From positions 1-64,000 of the forward strand of contig CAIYTF010000082.1 of the NCBI GenBank assembly GCA_903929035.1: DNA of 64,000 nt. Direction: 5' to 3'. Below are positions 18,201 to 26,195 of the stretch, piece after piece. Under the pieces are notes generated by a model. The model was not told the DNA's origin, did not search any database, and saw nothing but the letters and a program-made list of their open reading frames with translations. This DNA is from an uncultured Ignavibacteriales bacterium. Its GTDB lineage: Bacteria > Bacteroidota > Ignavibacteria > Ignavibacteriales > Ignavibacteriaceae. The first letter of the stretch is position 1. Every line of letters begins with the position of its first letter. A program made the position numbers and the translations under genes.

Positions 18201-19234
18201 CAATAGTTTACATTGGAATAATTATTTGTATAACGGCCATATTTTTTATTTAAAGAATCGTATTCCCAATAATTAGTGTTTGCAGCATAAAATATAATAT
18301 AATCCGAATTATCAAACTTGCCGTCACTCTCGCCTGAAATATAAACAGGTATTTCCTGAAGGTCATTTATTCTTGCCGCGGTTACAGAATCAGAAAGCGG
18401 TTTAGCACCATTGCAATATATTTTGATCGTGCGCGGGTCAACTGCAGCGGCATCAATGCCGAAAGAATTGAGCATACTATACGTAATCTTATAGATACCT
18501 TCTTCAGGAATTTCAAAACGCACCCATTTGCCGGTTGACAAAACAGAAGATGTTGGGGCTATTTTTTGCAAACCGCTGTTTGAAGATTTAATAAACTGTT
18601 TTGCCGCCTGATAATTAATAACCGCGTCTTTAAGAAGATTATCTTCCCTTGTTGAGCCTAAATTATTTATTCCATCGCGGAAAGTAACTTTAAATGTAAT
18701 GTTTTTATATATTCTGATTTTTCTTTCTACAGGATTACACTGTATAGGATTTACTTTCACATCAACCACCGGCATATTTCTAATACTGCCCGAGTTTGAA
18801 ATTACTGCTAAGTTTTCAGGAAAATATTTTTGAACCGCGTAAATAGGACCTGGTTTATATTCATCAATTTGCATAGCCCCCGACTTTTTGATTGCTGCAA
18901 CAGGCGGAAGCACTCCTGTTGATTCATCATAGACAGAAGAAATTATTTCTACGGATACACCTTCTATATTTGGAACACCGACAGTAAATAATCGTGAAAG
19001 TGTTTCAATTTCACCGGGTTTTTGATATTCGCTGCCTCCCTCAAGCAACGTGATATAGCTATACTCCTCTGAACCAATAGTACGCTTAGATATTTTTGAA
19101 ATATGTGGAATATATTGAACAGTAACTTGATTTGCCGATGAAGACAAAACCTTATAGTCACTCTGCCCGTAAAGCGAAAGCACGGTAAGCACTAAAAAAA
19201 TTACCGAAAAAAATATAGAGAATTTGCTATGCAT
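15230..19234 (-). CDS. porU: Type IX secretion system sortase PorU (C25 gingipain-like)
   Basis: 1334 aa. Signal peptide to ~residue 23 and a long N-terminal beta-rich region, then the C25 domain ('SVLMFGHGDYDYRN', 'LPFPIGRLYFY'). Catalytic His is in 'LLNYYGHGSPDLWAHEQ' (~H845) and catalytic Cys in 'FFLTAATCDFG' (~C879), 34 residues apart, close to the spacing in characterised PorU. It ends with its own T9SS type A domain ('NYPNPFSGST...GRLLHRIE...GVYLYKF'). PorU cleaves the CTD of cargo at the cell surface and transfers the protein to a lipid anchor. A gingipain-type cargo is the alternative, but the adjacent porV supports PorU. First gene of the minus-strand block. Confidence 0.87.
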   Translation of the reverse strand: MHSKFSIFFSVIFLVLTVLSLYGQSDYKVLSSSANQVTVQYIPHISKISKRTIGSEEYSYITLLEGGSEYQKPGEIETLSRLFTVGVPNIEGVSVEIISSVYDESTGVLPPVAAIKKSGAMQIDEYKPGPIYAVQKYFPENLAVISNSGSIRNMPVVDVKVNPIQCNPVERKIRIYKNITFKVTFRDGINNLGSTREDNLLKDAVINYQAAKQFIKSSNSGLQKIAPTSSVLSTGKWVRFEIPEEGIYKITYSMLNSFGIDAAAVDPRTIKIYCNGAKPLSDSVTAARINDLQEIPVYISGESDGKFDNSDYIIFYAANTNYWEYDSLNKKYGRYTNNYSNVNYCWITAGGSQGKRMENEDPVNSTNPTVTESTSAFAYWDVDKVNIGKSGRDFFGDEFLQSVTSRTYLTKLEGRIQGSAVQYKYRFANASSAGAKLDIEESGQLLLSHIVDGYGYDPNTYTIAIADTSSFNYAGSLPDNNSSLRFTFHTNDPSTHGYLDYFEITYLRDLKPLQDNLIFYSPLLNGSAEYHLSNFSSSDIKVFSISDLANVRMIANPTLWSGSEFQFQGSTVANMSYKYAAVGATGYKTPKNPVQMPNQNLHGESNGAEYVIITPNEFYEQANRLAIYRSTTAKVPVSTMVVKIDDIYNEFSGGKRDVSALRDYLRYAFKNWKVRPSSVLMFGHGDYDYRNIEGFNNNYLFPYESVESLQEINSYNTDDYFVRVDGEDLYIDLAIGRIPVRNAAEAANAVDKIIAYETKSDISSWRNLITLVADDGWTSQGFEGSEHTDRSEELSSNIPQSFDQKKIYLADYPTLITSFGRRKPEVNDAIIRAVNEGTLLLNYYGHGSPDLWAHEQVFVKDITIPSFNNNNYFFLTAATCDFGYFDRPNAVSATEDLLSKENGGAIGVLSATRPVYSGQNSAINNAFYSKLLQLQRDTMNLPFPIGRLYFYAKKNMNQVNDLKYHLFCDPMLRLNLGQLSGSIDLINGKSSAIEARISALSRVVVKGKIQKANSAYIDTNYTGEGILTVYDSQQLRSLAEFSEYSSYTYNLQGGIIFRGRISINAGVFSADFIVPKDISYENRNGKMVLYFFNKNSDGIVFSNNIVIGGTDTTAVNDGAGPIIKVAFDNPESTDAYLVKPNSTLYVLISDQTGINATGTGLGRQMRGILDGNEASPIDFTNYFNGDINSGGKTGKVIYKFDNLSAGKHTLKIQASDVFNNISSQFVTFNVSSDAGLLVENVYNYPNPFSGSTMFMADINDSPVQVKINIYSPSGRLLHRIERANIPERNIKIPWDGKDKEGNLVANGVYLYKFIVSSLSGAGTRNLTGKFAIVR

Positions 19235-19493
19235 AAAAATTGGTTGCCCAACCTTTTGTTTAATAACTAAATATTTTAGAAAGTAGCAAAAATCTCGAAT
19301 CTTCTCCGTTTTGAAAAATTGTTATACCTAATTTAGCGATAAAGTCCTTAATTTGTCAAGACATATTTTAGGTAAGTGAAAAAAGATTGATTATGTGTTC
19401 AAAAACGAGGAAAAAAATTATGATTGTCATTTTGAAGAAGGACACATTTCGGAAATAACACAATTCGCTCGTTGATTATTGTCAGCCAATATA

Positions 19494-19826
19494 TTAATCC
19501 TTATTGTATCTTTTGTCTGATATCATTAATCGTTCAACCGGTTGTCTGTTTCGCAAATGACTTTCAATAATGTCGTCAATGTCAGCTTCCGTTACCCCGC
19601 CATACCATATACTTTCCGGATACACAACCAATACAGCTCCAAACTCACACGCGTCAAGGCAGCCCGCGCTGTTTACCCTCACGTTAATATTAAGCCCGCT
19701 TGTTTTTACCTTTTCCTTTAATAACTCTCGCAGTGCGACTGAGTTTTTATCGGCACAACACCCGCGCGGATGTCCGTTAGGTCGTTTGTTTTCACATACA
19801 AACAGGTGAAGATCGTAATGTTTCAT
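19494..19826 (-). CDS. Thioredoxin-like [2Fe-2S] ferredoxin
   Basis: 110 aa from ATG 19826 (MKHYDLHLFVC). The ORF track extends 30 codons upstream through residues unlike the family, and an AAAGG lies ~12 bp before the chosen start. Cluster ligands are visible as 'CENKRPNGHPRGCC' near the N-terminus and 'NSAGCLDACEFGAVLVVYP', the C-x10-12-C...C-x3-C spacing of the Aquifex-type thioredoxin-like ferredoxins. 'IWYGGVTEADIDDIIESHL' completes the fold. These soluble proteins carry electrons; some sit in hydrogenase or NuoE contexts, but no such gene is adjacent here. Monocistronic. Confidence 0.88.
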   Translation of the reverse strand: MKHYDLHLFVCENKRPNGHPRGCCADKNSVALRELLKEKVKTSGLNINVRVNSAGCLDACEFGAVLVVYPESIWYGGVTEADIDDIIESHLRNRQPVERLMISDKRYNKD

Positions 19827-20045
19827 ATAATGATATACCTTTATATTTATGTAATAAACCATCGTTTCTTGCCTGGTCTTCTCAACAATCGTGCATCGCC
19901 CAGACTTTAATATCACGTAAATCGATTTTGAACTGTCATAGGCTTCCTTATCTTTTCCTTGATGTTCAATTCATTATTTTTTTTGCGTCTTTCAAAAATA
20001 CGAAATATTATTATCTTATAGCCTTTTTGATAGCTTTTTGAACCA

Positions 20046-20149
20046 AGGGCTTGTGTAAGACATAACTTCTACATCTTCTTTAAACCTAACCTTCGCGATC
20101 TTTGCTTCTTCGCGTGAGAAAGTGATAATGTTATTTCTGAACAAGCCCT
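20046..20149 (+). repeat. MITE-like intergenic element, copy B (most complete)
   Basis: About 104 bp between AGGGCTTGTGTAAGACATAA and the complementary end TTATTTCTGAACAAGCCCT. The core contains CTTCGCGATCTTTGCTTC and CGCGTGAGAAAG. Located in the gap between the ferredoxin gene and the cobalamin riboswitch. The terminal 9 bp at the two ends are exact inverse complements. Confidence 0.8.
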
Positions 20150-20255
20150 AAACAGTTACCTTATTGCTATGAAATTCATACCAATATCGAATTTTCCTCT
20201 ATGCAAATTTTTTCTTTTCAATATTTAAATCTATATTTGTATTCACATTCAAACT

Positions 20256-20413
20256 CTACGGTGCCCGGGTTAATAATCCGGGAGAATAGGGAATCCGGTT
20301 CAAGTCCGGAGCTGTCGCGCAACTGTAAGAGCTATATATGGTATGTAAAAAAGTCACTGTTTGAAAAAATGGGAAGGCGCATACTAAGCTCAAGCCAGGA
20401 GACCTGCCGTATA
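20256..20413 (+). promoter_or_regulatory. Cobalamin (B12) riboswitch
   Basis: The conserved blocks of the class I cobalamin aptamer occur in order: GGTGCCCGGG...AATAGGGAA, CCGG(TTCAAGT)CCGGAGCTGTCGCGCAACTGTAAG, then GTCACTG...GGGAAGGC and finally AGCCAGGAGACCTGCC. It sits 98 bp upstream of a TonB-dependent receptor gene, the usual target. High coenzyme B12 is expected to repress the downstream gene. Confidence 0.95.
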
Positions 20414-20478
20414 GATATTTTAATACCTTCGCGGATAAGGTCATTATGATGATTCCCATTATCATACCCTTTCTCCTC

Positions 20479-20510
20479 GAAGTTACAACTTTATTAACAG
20501 GAGTAACTTC
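20479..20510 (+). promoter_or_regulatory. Probable riboswitch expression platform over the btuB ribosome binding site
   Basis: A perfect 8-bp stem (GAAGTTAC / GTAACTTC) has a 16-nt loop and ends directly at the TTG start of btuB, with the SD AGGAG (20499-20503) at the loop/stem junction. Just 5' of the stem, CTCCT (20473-20477) is complementary to the same SD, so a second, mutually exclusive pairing exists. This suggests control of translation initiation; no U-tract terminator is present. Confidence 0.65.
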
Positions 20511-22457
20511 TTGAAATCACTGCTTTTATTTTTCGCTTTCTGCGTTTTCAATGGGATTTTATTTTCCCAGGAGAAACCGCTTGTTCCATCATATACTCTG
20601 CCCGATGAAATTATTGTTTCAGCCGACAGAGTTAATTCTTCCCTTCGCTCAATCGCGTCTTCAGTTTCAGTAATCACTGAAAAAGAAATCGCTGCCTCCC
20701 ACAAGGACAATTTATTCGATTTACTTAAATCACTTCCAGGATTGGAATTTTTCCAAGCCGGCGGTGACGGACAAACCGCAACTGTTCTTGTTCGCGGGCA
20801 CGATGCTGGACATCTGCTAGTCTTAATGGATGGAGTACGAATGAATATGTCCAGCGACATTGGTAACATCACCGACTTTGCCAATATTCCTGTGGACAAC
20901 ATTCAGCAAATTGAAGTTGTTCGCGGTGCGCAAAGTTCTGCTTATGGCTCGGAAGCTATGGCAGGCGTTATCAATATTCAGACGAAACCTGTAGCAGCGA
21001 CTCCCCTACTTTCCGTAAAGTCTCAATACGGCAGCTATAATTCTATCGCGAATTTACTGACATACTCCTCGAGATTCGGTGCGCTGGGTGTTGTTTTTAC
21101 CGGCAGATATGATAAAACGACAGGGTTTTCAGCGGCATCTTCCGAATATGGCAACAAGGAAAAAGACGGCAGTAACCGCGAAGTCCTGACAAACAAGTTA
21201 TCTTATTCATTCCCTGATTTTCTGAATCTTGAACTAAATTCACGATACACCAAAGCAAAAGCCGATCTCGATCAGTTTGGCGGTTTTAAAGGAGATGATT
21301 CAACATATATATTCAATCTTGAGGAATTTTCAAGCAGGATGGATGGTTCTATTTTGCATCTTGGAAACAGGCTTAATATCAAATTTGGTGCAGCACTCAG
21401 TCGAAATGTCCGCGAGTATAAGTATGATGTTACAATAAATAATCCTGCTTCATCAGCGAGTATTTATGACGGCAGAATTCAGAAATATGACTTGCAAATT
21501 GATTATGCACTTATACCATCGGTGCAGGCAACTTTAGGTTTTGAACATCAGGCTGAATCAGCAACATCTGAATATATTAGCATATCTTCCTATGGACCTT
21601 ATATAAGTGATTTCCCCCATAAGCAGGCAATTATCAATGGAATATATTCACAGGTAAGACTGAACATAGATGAATCAATATATCTTACTTTAGGCGATCG
21701 TTTTGACAATCACTCACAGTTCGGGCAGGTTTTTACTTATAAAATAGCACCGGTATGGTATATACAAAGAACTGAAACAAAATTTAAAGCGTTGTTATCT
21801 AATGGGTTCAAGGCACCATCGCTATTTAATTTATATGACCCAACTTACGGCAATCCTTACTTAAACCCTGAAAAGTCAAAATCTTTCGATATTGGATTTG
21901 AACAATCGATCTATGGAAAGGACATTCAGTTTGGGGCAACATACTTTCAATCAAAACTTGAAAACCTCATTGGTTCAGACCCCGCGACATTTAAGGCAAT
22001 CAATATTAATAATGCTGATATATCAGGTATTGAATCTTTTGTCTCATTGAAAGCAGCATTGAATTTAAATATCAATGTTAATTACACGCGCCTTTTGGCT
22101 ATAGATAAAGGGAAAGCAGGCACTGATTATGATAAACAATTAGTACGCCGACCACGCGATAAAACCGGACTTACCATAAATTATTCTCCAATAGATGAAC
22201 TCAGCGTAAATATTGAAGCACTATATGTTGGAAAGCGCGATGAAAAAGTATTTAACAGTCTGGATTATACTATTGCACGCGTTGTTCTCGGCGGATACAC
22301 TCTCATAAACTTAGCCGCGAGCTACAATGCTACCGATCAAACCGAAATTTACTGTAGAATACATAATTTATTAAATAAACGATATGAAGAAGTTTATGGT
22401 TATGGTATTCCGGGATTTTCCGTATATTTTGGTTTAAAGCTTGATTTTAATTTATAG
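20511..22457 (+). CDS. btuB: TonB-dependent vitamin B12 receptor BtuB-like
   Basis: 648 aa with a TTG start fixed by AGGAG 7 bp upstream. Signal peptide to ~residue 20. The plug domain shows 'DEIIVSADRVNSSLRSIASSVSVIT' (TonB-box/plug start), 'LLKSLPGLEFFQAGGDGQTATVLVRG', 'HLLVLMDGVRMN' and 'IEVVRGAQSSAYGSEAMAGVINI'. The barrel follows and ends 'GFSVYFGLKLDFNL'. Length and plug sequence match BtuB-type receptors, which import corrinoids across the outer membrane using TonB energy. The B12 riboswitch immediately upstream supports the substrate. Probably co-transcribed with the DUF6580 gene 58 bp downstream. Confidence 0.92.
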   Translation: MKSLLLFFAFCVFNGILFSQEKPLVPSYTLPDEIIVSADRVNSSLRSIASSVSVITEKEIAASHKDNLFDLLKSLPGLEFFQAGGDGQTATVLVRGHDAGHLLVLMDGVRMNMSSDIGNITDFANIPVDNIQQIEVVRGAQSSAYGSEAMAGVINIQTKPVAATPLLSVKSQYGSYNSIANLLTYSSRFGALGVVFTGRYDKTTGFSAASSEYGNKEKDGSNREVLTNKLSYSFPDFLNLELNSRYTKAKADLDQFGGFKGDDSTYIFNLEEFSSRMDGSILHLGNRLNIKFGAALSRNVREYKYDVTINNPASSASIYDGRIQKYDLQIDYALIPSVQATLGFEHQAESATSEYISISSYGPYISDFPHKQAIINGIYSQVRLNIDESIYLTLGDRFDNHSQFGQVFTYKIAPVWYIQRTETKFKALLSNGFKAPSLFNLYDPTYGNPYLNPEKSKSFDIGFEQSIYGKDIQFGATYFQSKLENLIGSDPATFKAININNADISGIESFVSLKAALNLNINVNYTRLLAIDKGKAGTDYDKQLVRRPRDKTGLTINYSPIDELSVNIEALYVGKRDEKVFNSLDYTIARVVLGGYTLINLAASYNATDQTEIYCRIHNLLNKRYEEVYGYGIPGFSVYFGLKLDFNL

Positions 22458-22515
22458 ACATTCGTAAATTAGTTTATTAACTTATAAAAAATGATTTTAT
22501 TCTTGAAAGGTAAAT

Positions 22516-23037
22516 ATGAAAAACATACTATCAAATAAATTCGCGTTTTTAACCGCGTTGGTTTTCGGTGCAGCGTTGACAAGATTGTTGCCGCACTATC
22601 CAAATTTCACCGCTATTGGCGCGGCAGCTCTCTTTGGCGGAGCGTGTTTTGAAAAGAAATGGATGGCGGTTCTTGTCCCGTTCGCTGCTTTATTTCTGAC
22701 AGATGCTATAATTGGATTCCATACGACAATGTTCGCGGTGTACCTGAGTTTTGGAATTACAATTCTTATTGGTCTGACACTCCGCGAAAGAAAATCCATT
22801 TTAACTGTTGCCGGCGGGAGTGTTATCTCATCGGTGATATTCTTTGTTGTAACCAATTTTGCAGTTTGGGGAGTGGAAGGTTACTATCCAAAAAATACTG
22901 CCGGATTAAGTGCCTGCTTTACTGCTGCCATTCCTTTCTTTGGTACAACGCTTCTTGGTGATTTGTTATTCACCGCGGTTCTATTCGGTTCGTTAGCATT
23001 AGCAAAGAAAAAAATTCCCGCGCTCTCGTTGTCGTAA
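22516..23037 (+). CDS. DUF6580 family membrane protein, possible corrinoid transport component
   Basis: 173 aa with about five membrane segments: 'RLLPHYPNFTAIGAAALFGG', 'MAVLVPFAALFLTDAIIG', 'MFAVYLSFGITILIGLTL', 'VISSVIFFVVTNFAVWG' and 'TTLLGDLLFTAVLFGSLAL'. The N-terminal 'LPHYPNFTAIGAAALFGG' and 'DAIIGFHTTMFAVY' are characteristic of DUF6580, whose fold resembles small ECF S-components. SD GAAAGG precedes ATG. Its place directly after riboswitch-btuB suggests a role in moving cobalamin or a precursor across the inner membrane. That role is inferred from context; no ECF ATPase genes are nearby. Confidence 0.75.
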   Translation: MKNILSNKFAFLTALVFGAALTRLLPHYPNFTAIGAAALFGGACFEKKWMAVLVPFAALFLTDAIIGFHTTMFAVYLSFGITILIGLTLRERKSILTVAGGSVISSVIFFVVTNFAVWGVEGYYPKNTAGLSACFTAAIPFFGTTLLGDLLFTAVLFGSLALAKKKIPALSLS

Positions 23038-23049
23038 GAAGGAAAAACT

Positions 23050-23142
23050 ACCAAGTGTACAAAGGGAGAACACGAAGGACACTGTTTATAAACAAAACAT
23101 TGTATTCCTCGTGTTCTTCTTTTGTGATAATTGTCTTTTGGT
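23050..23142. repeat. Imperfect hairpin repeat
   Basis: About 93 bp. The left arm ACCAAGTGTACAAAGGGAGA / ACACGAAGGA pairs imperfectly with the right arm TCCTCGTGTTCTTC / TTTTGTGATAATTGTCTTTTGGT. Lies between the DUF6580 gene and surE. It may serve as a structured 3' end, but no clean U-tract follows. Confidence 0.55.
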
Positions 23143-23233
23143 CTTTCTCATCTTCCTTTGTTTTCAAATATTGATAGCAATTCTCTGAAAGGTTGCGTAT
23201 TTTTAGCCTTTATTTTATAATAGGTTTATCATA

Positions 23234-24001
23234 ATGAAAATATTGGTCAGCAATGACGATGGCATAGGCTCTCAGGGAATTTATGAATTAGTACAGGAAC
23301 TAAAGAAAATCGGTGATGTTACTGTAGTTGCTCCGTTAACCGAGCAAAGTGCAGTTGGACACGCGATAACAATGAAATCTCCTTTAAGGGTAACAAAATA
23401 TTTTGTAAACAATGAATTATTCGGCTACGCGGTAGATGGCACTCCAGCGGATTGCATCAAAATGGGCGTACGTAATATTTTAAAGGATATTCCCGATATT
23501 GTTGTTTCCGGTATCAATCACGGTTCAAATGCTGCTACTGCCATTATCTATTCAGGTACTGTTTCAGCAGCCCGGGAAGCCGCTATTATGGATATACCCG
23601 CGATTGCAGTTTCGGTTACAAGCTACAATGCTTCCCACTTTAATTACCCTGCTAAAGTTGCCGCGCATTTTTGCAAACTCGTCAAAGAAAAAGGACTGCG
23701 AAAAGGGTCATTGCTAAATATTAATGTTCCCGATATTCCGGAAGCAGATATCCGCGGAATTGTCCTCACGAAACAAGGACACGCTAAATGGGATGAAACT
23801 TACGTATGCCGGCAGGACCCTTACGGAAAAGACTACTACTGGCTGAAAGGTGAGATGGTTGTATTGGATACCGAACCTGACATCGACCAAGTGGCAGTAA
23901 TGAATAATTACGCGAGTGTATCACCAATCCATTTTGACTTAACCGACTACGACTTGTTTAAAGATTTGGTAAGCTGGCAATTTGAATCAATAAAGATTTA
24001 A
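23234..24001 (+). CDS. surE: 5'/3'-nucleotidase SurE
   Basis: 255 aa. 'MKILVSNDDGIGSQGI' holds the DD metal ligands (D8, D9), 'VVAPLTEQSAVGHAIT' the conserved Ser, 'GYAVDGTPADCIKMGV' and 'DIVVSGINHGSNAATAIIYSGTVSAAREAA' the Asn ligand and active-site loop. SurE dephosphorylates nucleoside 5'- and 3'-monophosphates and is linked to stationary-phase survival. Family length is normal (~250 aa). It heads a run of same-strand genes that includes the VWA protein and comF. Only a 46-bp gap separates it from the next gene. Confidence 0.96.
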   Translation: MKILVSNDDGIGSQGIYELVQELKKIGDVTVVAPLTEQSAVGHAITMKSPLRVTKYFVNNELFGYAVDGTPADCIKMGVRNILKDIPDIVVSGINHGSNAATAIIYSGTVSAAREAAIMDIPAIAVSVTSYNASHFNYPAKVAAHFCKLVKEKGLRKGSLLNINVPDIPEADIRGIVLTKQGHAKWDETYVCRQDPYGKDYYWLKGEMVVLDTEPDIDQVAVMNNYASVSPIHFDLTDYDLFKDLVSWQFESIKI

Positions 24002-24047
24002 CCTTTGGTACTTTCTATATGGTGTTTATCAACAGGTATTATTCTTT

Positions 24048-26195
24048 ATGTTCGGTTTTGATTCAATAAACATATCAACCGCGGGGAATATACTTTATGC
24101 CATAATCGGGACAATCGCCGCAGCCGCGTTTGCAGTGTATATTTACAATAATTCACTTCCGAAACTTTCTCCTGCAAAAAATGTTTTCCTGTTCTCTCTT
24201 CGCGGAATTATACTTGCACTGCTGTTATTTATCGCTATTGAGCCAATAATAAAGCTAACCACATCAACTGTTATCCAGCCGCGCCATCTTATATTCATTG
24301 ACAATTCACTTTCAATGACCCGCGGCGACAAAGAAATAAAAAAGACTCAAATCATTCAATCTTTTCTGCCAAAGTTACTCGGCTTGAATGCCGCGAATAA
24401 TATCACGTTTTATTCTTTCGGCGGAAATGTTAATCCGCTTGCCAAGGATAGTTTAAATAAATTAAATTATTCGGAATCATCAACTAATTTTTATTCGGTG
24501 TTTCAGTACATTGAAAAAGAAAAAATTCCGGCTTCTTCGATTACTTTTATTACCGATGGAATACAAACAGACGGAAGCAATCCCCTTTCAATAGCTGCAA
24601 ACAAGACTGTTCCCGTTCTTTCAATAGCTTTAGGGGATACCGCGGTCAAGAAAGATATTGCTGTTAGTGAATTACGGACAAACGAGTATATATATCCCTG
24701 TGTTTCTACCTCTGTCCGTGCTGTTATTATTAGTACTTTCCCTGAACCAACATCCGTAAAGTTATCTTTTGTTGAAGAAACTAAATTGATTGATAGTAAA
24801 ACCATAATGCTTAATAGTGGTAACAACGTAATCACCTTAGATTACAAGCCTTTTTCAGCGGGAACAAAACGCCTTAAAATAACAATTGATCCGATTCTGG
24901 CGGAATCGAATAAAGAAAATAATTCCAAAAGCATTTATATAAAAGTGTTGGAAAACAAGAGAAAGGCAGTTGTAGTCGCTGGATACCCATCACCGGATAT
25001 AACTTTTATAAGACAATCACTACAGCTTGATACCAACATTCAGGTATATAACATAGTTGAGATTGGCGAAAACAAAACTCTTGCTCCGGTAAACCAAACT
25101 TCAATCGATAGCGCGGATGTATTTATTTTTGTTCATTATCCCGTGCAAAACTCTTCGGTACAACTTTTCCGATCAATAAAAAAACAAATTGTTGAAAAGA
25201 AAAAACCCCTGTTTACTCTCATTGATGAAAATAATTCTCAACAATTATTTAAGGAAATAGAAGAAATTTTGCCGGTTACCGCAGGAAGACAAACGCCCGG
25301 AATTTCTTCATCGCAGCCGGTATTAAATTCCGGAAGTTCAAATCTTCCTTTTTTATCGGAAAACGGATATTCTGCTGCCTCTGATTGGGAAAATCTACCT
25401 CCGATTCTCCGTGCCAATACTGAGTATTTATTAAAGCCCGAAGCCAAAAAAATATTATCCGCCAAGATAAATAACGTGGTGACTGACATCCCATTGTTAT
25501 GCTCACGCGATATAGGCAGTACTCGTTCAATGGCGTTTATAGGCAGAGATATTTGGCGATGGAAACTTTCTAATGACAGGGAACGCTCGGCAAAATTCGA
25601 TCAATTTATTTTGGGTGCTTTCAAGTGGCTGTTCGCGGTAAACCAGCAAAATTATTTCGTACTCAAAACCAACAAGCAATTCTTCTCTCAAAATGAAAAT
25701 GTAGAATTTATAGCTGAACTATCGGACAATAACCTCGCGCCAATTTCAGATGGACAAATCGGAGTTCAGATACAGACTCCAAAAGCAAAAGAATCGTTAT
25801 TATTAAACTCACTTGGCAGCGGGTTGTATGAAGGCAATTTCATAGCCAAAGAACAAGGCGACTATTCATTTACCGGAACAGTTGACGGAACCAAACAATC
25901 ATATAAGCCAATTAAAGGACGATTCAACGCGGGTGAGAATCTCGTGGAGTTTAGTGATACGCGTACCGATATTCAACTGCCGGCAAATCTGAGCAACACG
26001 ACAAGCGGAAAAATATTCTTACAGGATTCACTTCAGGCATATCTGACCTATTTAGAAGCACTTGATAAAACTAAGGTTTCCACGAAGCAAGAGTACAAAG
26101 AATTTATTGTATGGAATAACTCTTGGACTTTAATTATCGTCATATTTTTGTTTTCATTGGAGTGGTTCCTGCGAAAACGCGCGGGTATGCTATAA
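24048..26195 (+). CDS. von Willebrand factor A-like membrane protein
   Basis: 715 aa. Two N-terminal membrane segments (~13-33, ~47-67) precede a VWA-like domain with a DxSxS MIDAS motif, 'FIDNSLSM' (D85). The region from ~300 ('KRKAVVVAGYPSPDITFIRQSL') resembles the class I glutamine-amidotransferase-like fold found in this protein type, followed by a beta-sandwich region ('FSQNENVEFIAELSDNN...GLYEGNFIAKEQGDYSFTGTV'). A single C-terminal helix ends 'EWFLRKRAGML', a common ending in Bacteroidota VWA proteins. The bulk is expected to be periplasmic. Function unknown; related genes often neighbour MoxR/BatA genes, but none are here. The next gene starts at the base after its stop. Confidence 0.75.
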   Translation: MFGFDSINISTAGNILYAIIGTIAAAAFAVYIYNNSLPKLSPAKNVFLFSLRGIILALLLFIAIEPIIKLTTSTVIQPRHLIFIDNSLSMTRGDKEIKKTQIIQSFLPKLLGLNAANNITFYSFGGNVNPLAKDSLNKLNYSESSTNFYSVFQYIEKEKIPASSITFITDGIQTDGSNPLSIAANKTVPVLSIALGDTAVKKDIAVSELRTNEYIYPCVSTSVRAVIISTFPEPTSVKLSFVEETKLIDSKTIMLNSGNNVITLDYKPFSAGTKRLKITIDPILAESNKENNSKSIYIKVLENKRKAVVVAGYPSPDITFIRQSLQLDTNIQVYNIVEIGENKTLAPVNQTSIDSADVFIFVHYPVQNSSVQLFRSIKKQIVEKKKPLFTLIDENNSQQLFKEIEEILPVTAGRQTPGISSSQPVLNSGSSNLPFLSENGYSAASDWENLPPILRANTEYLLKPEAKKILSAKINNVVTDIPLLCSRDIGSTRSMAFIGRDIWRWKLSNDRERSAKFDQFILGAFKWLFAVNQQNYFVLKTNKQFFSQNENVEFIAELSDNNLAPISDGQIGVQIQTPKAKESLLLNSLGSGLYEGNFIAKEQGDYSFTGTVDGTKQSYKPIKGRFNAGENLVEFSDTRTDIQLPANLSNTTSGKIFLQDSLQAYLTYLEALDKTKVSTKQEYKEFIVWNNSWTLIIVIFLFSLEWFLRKRAGML

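Noticed and set aside
19827-19916. 30-residue N-terminal extension of the ferredoxin ORF
   Set aside because: The family begins at MKHYDLHLFVC, which has an upstream AAAGG; the extension has no family resemblance.
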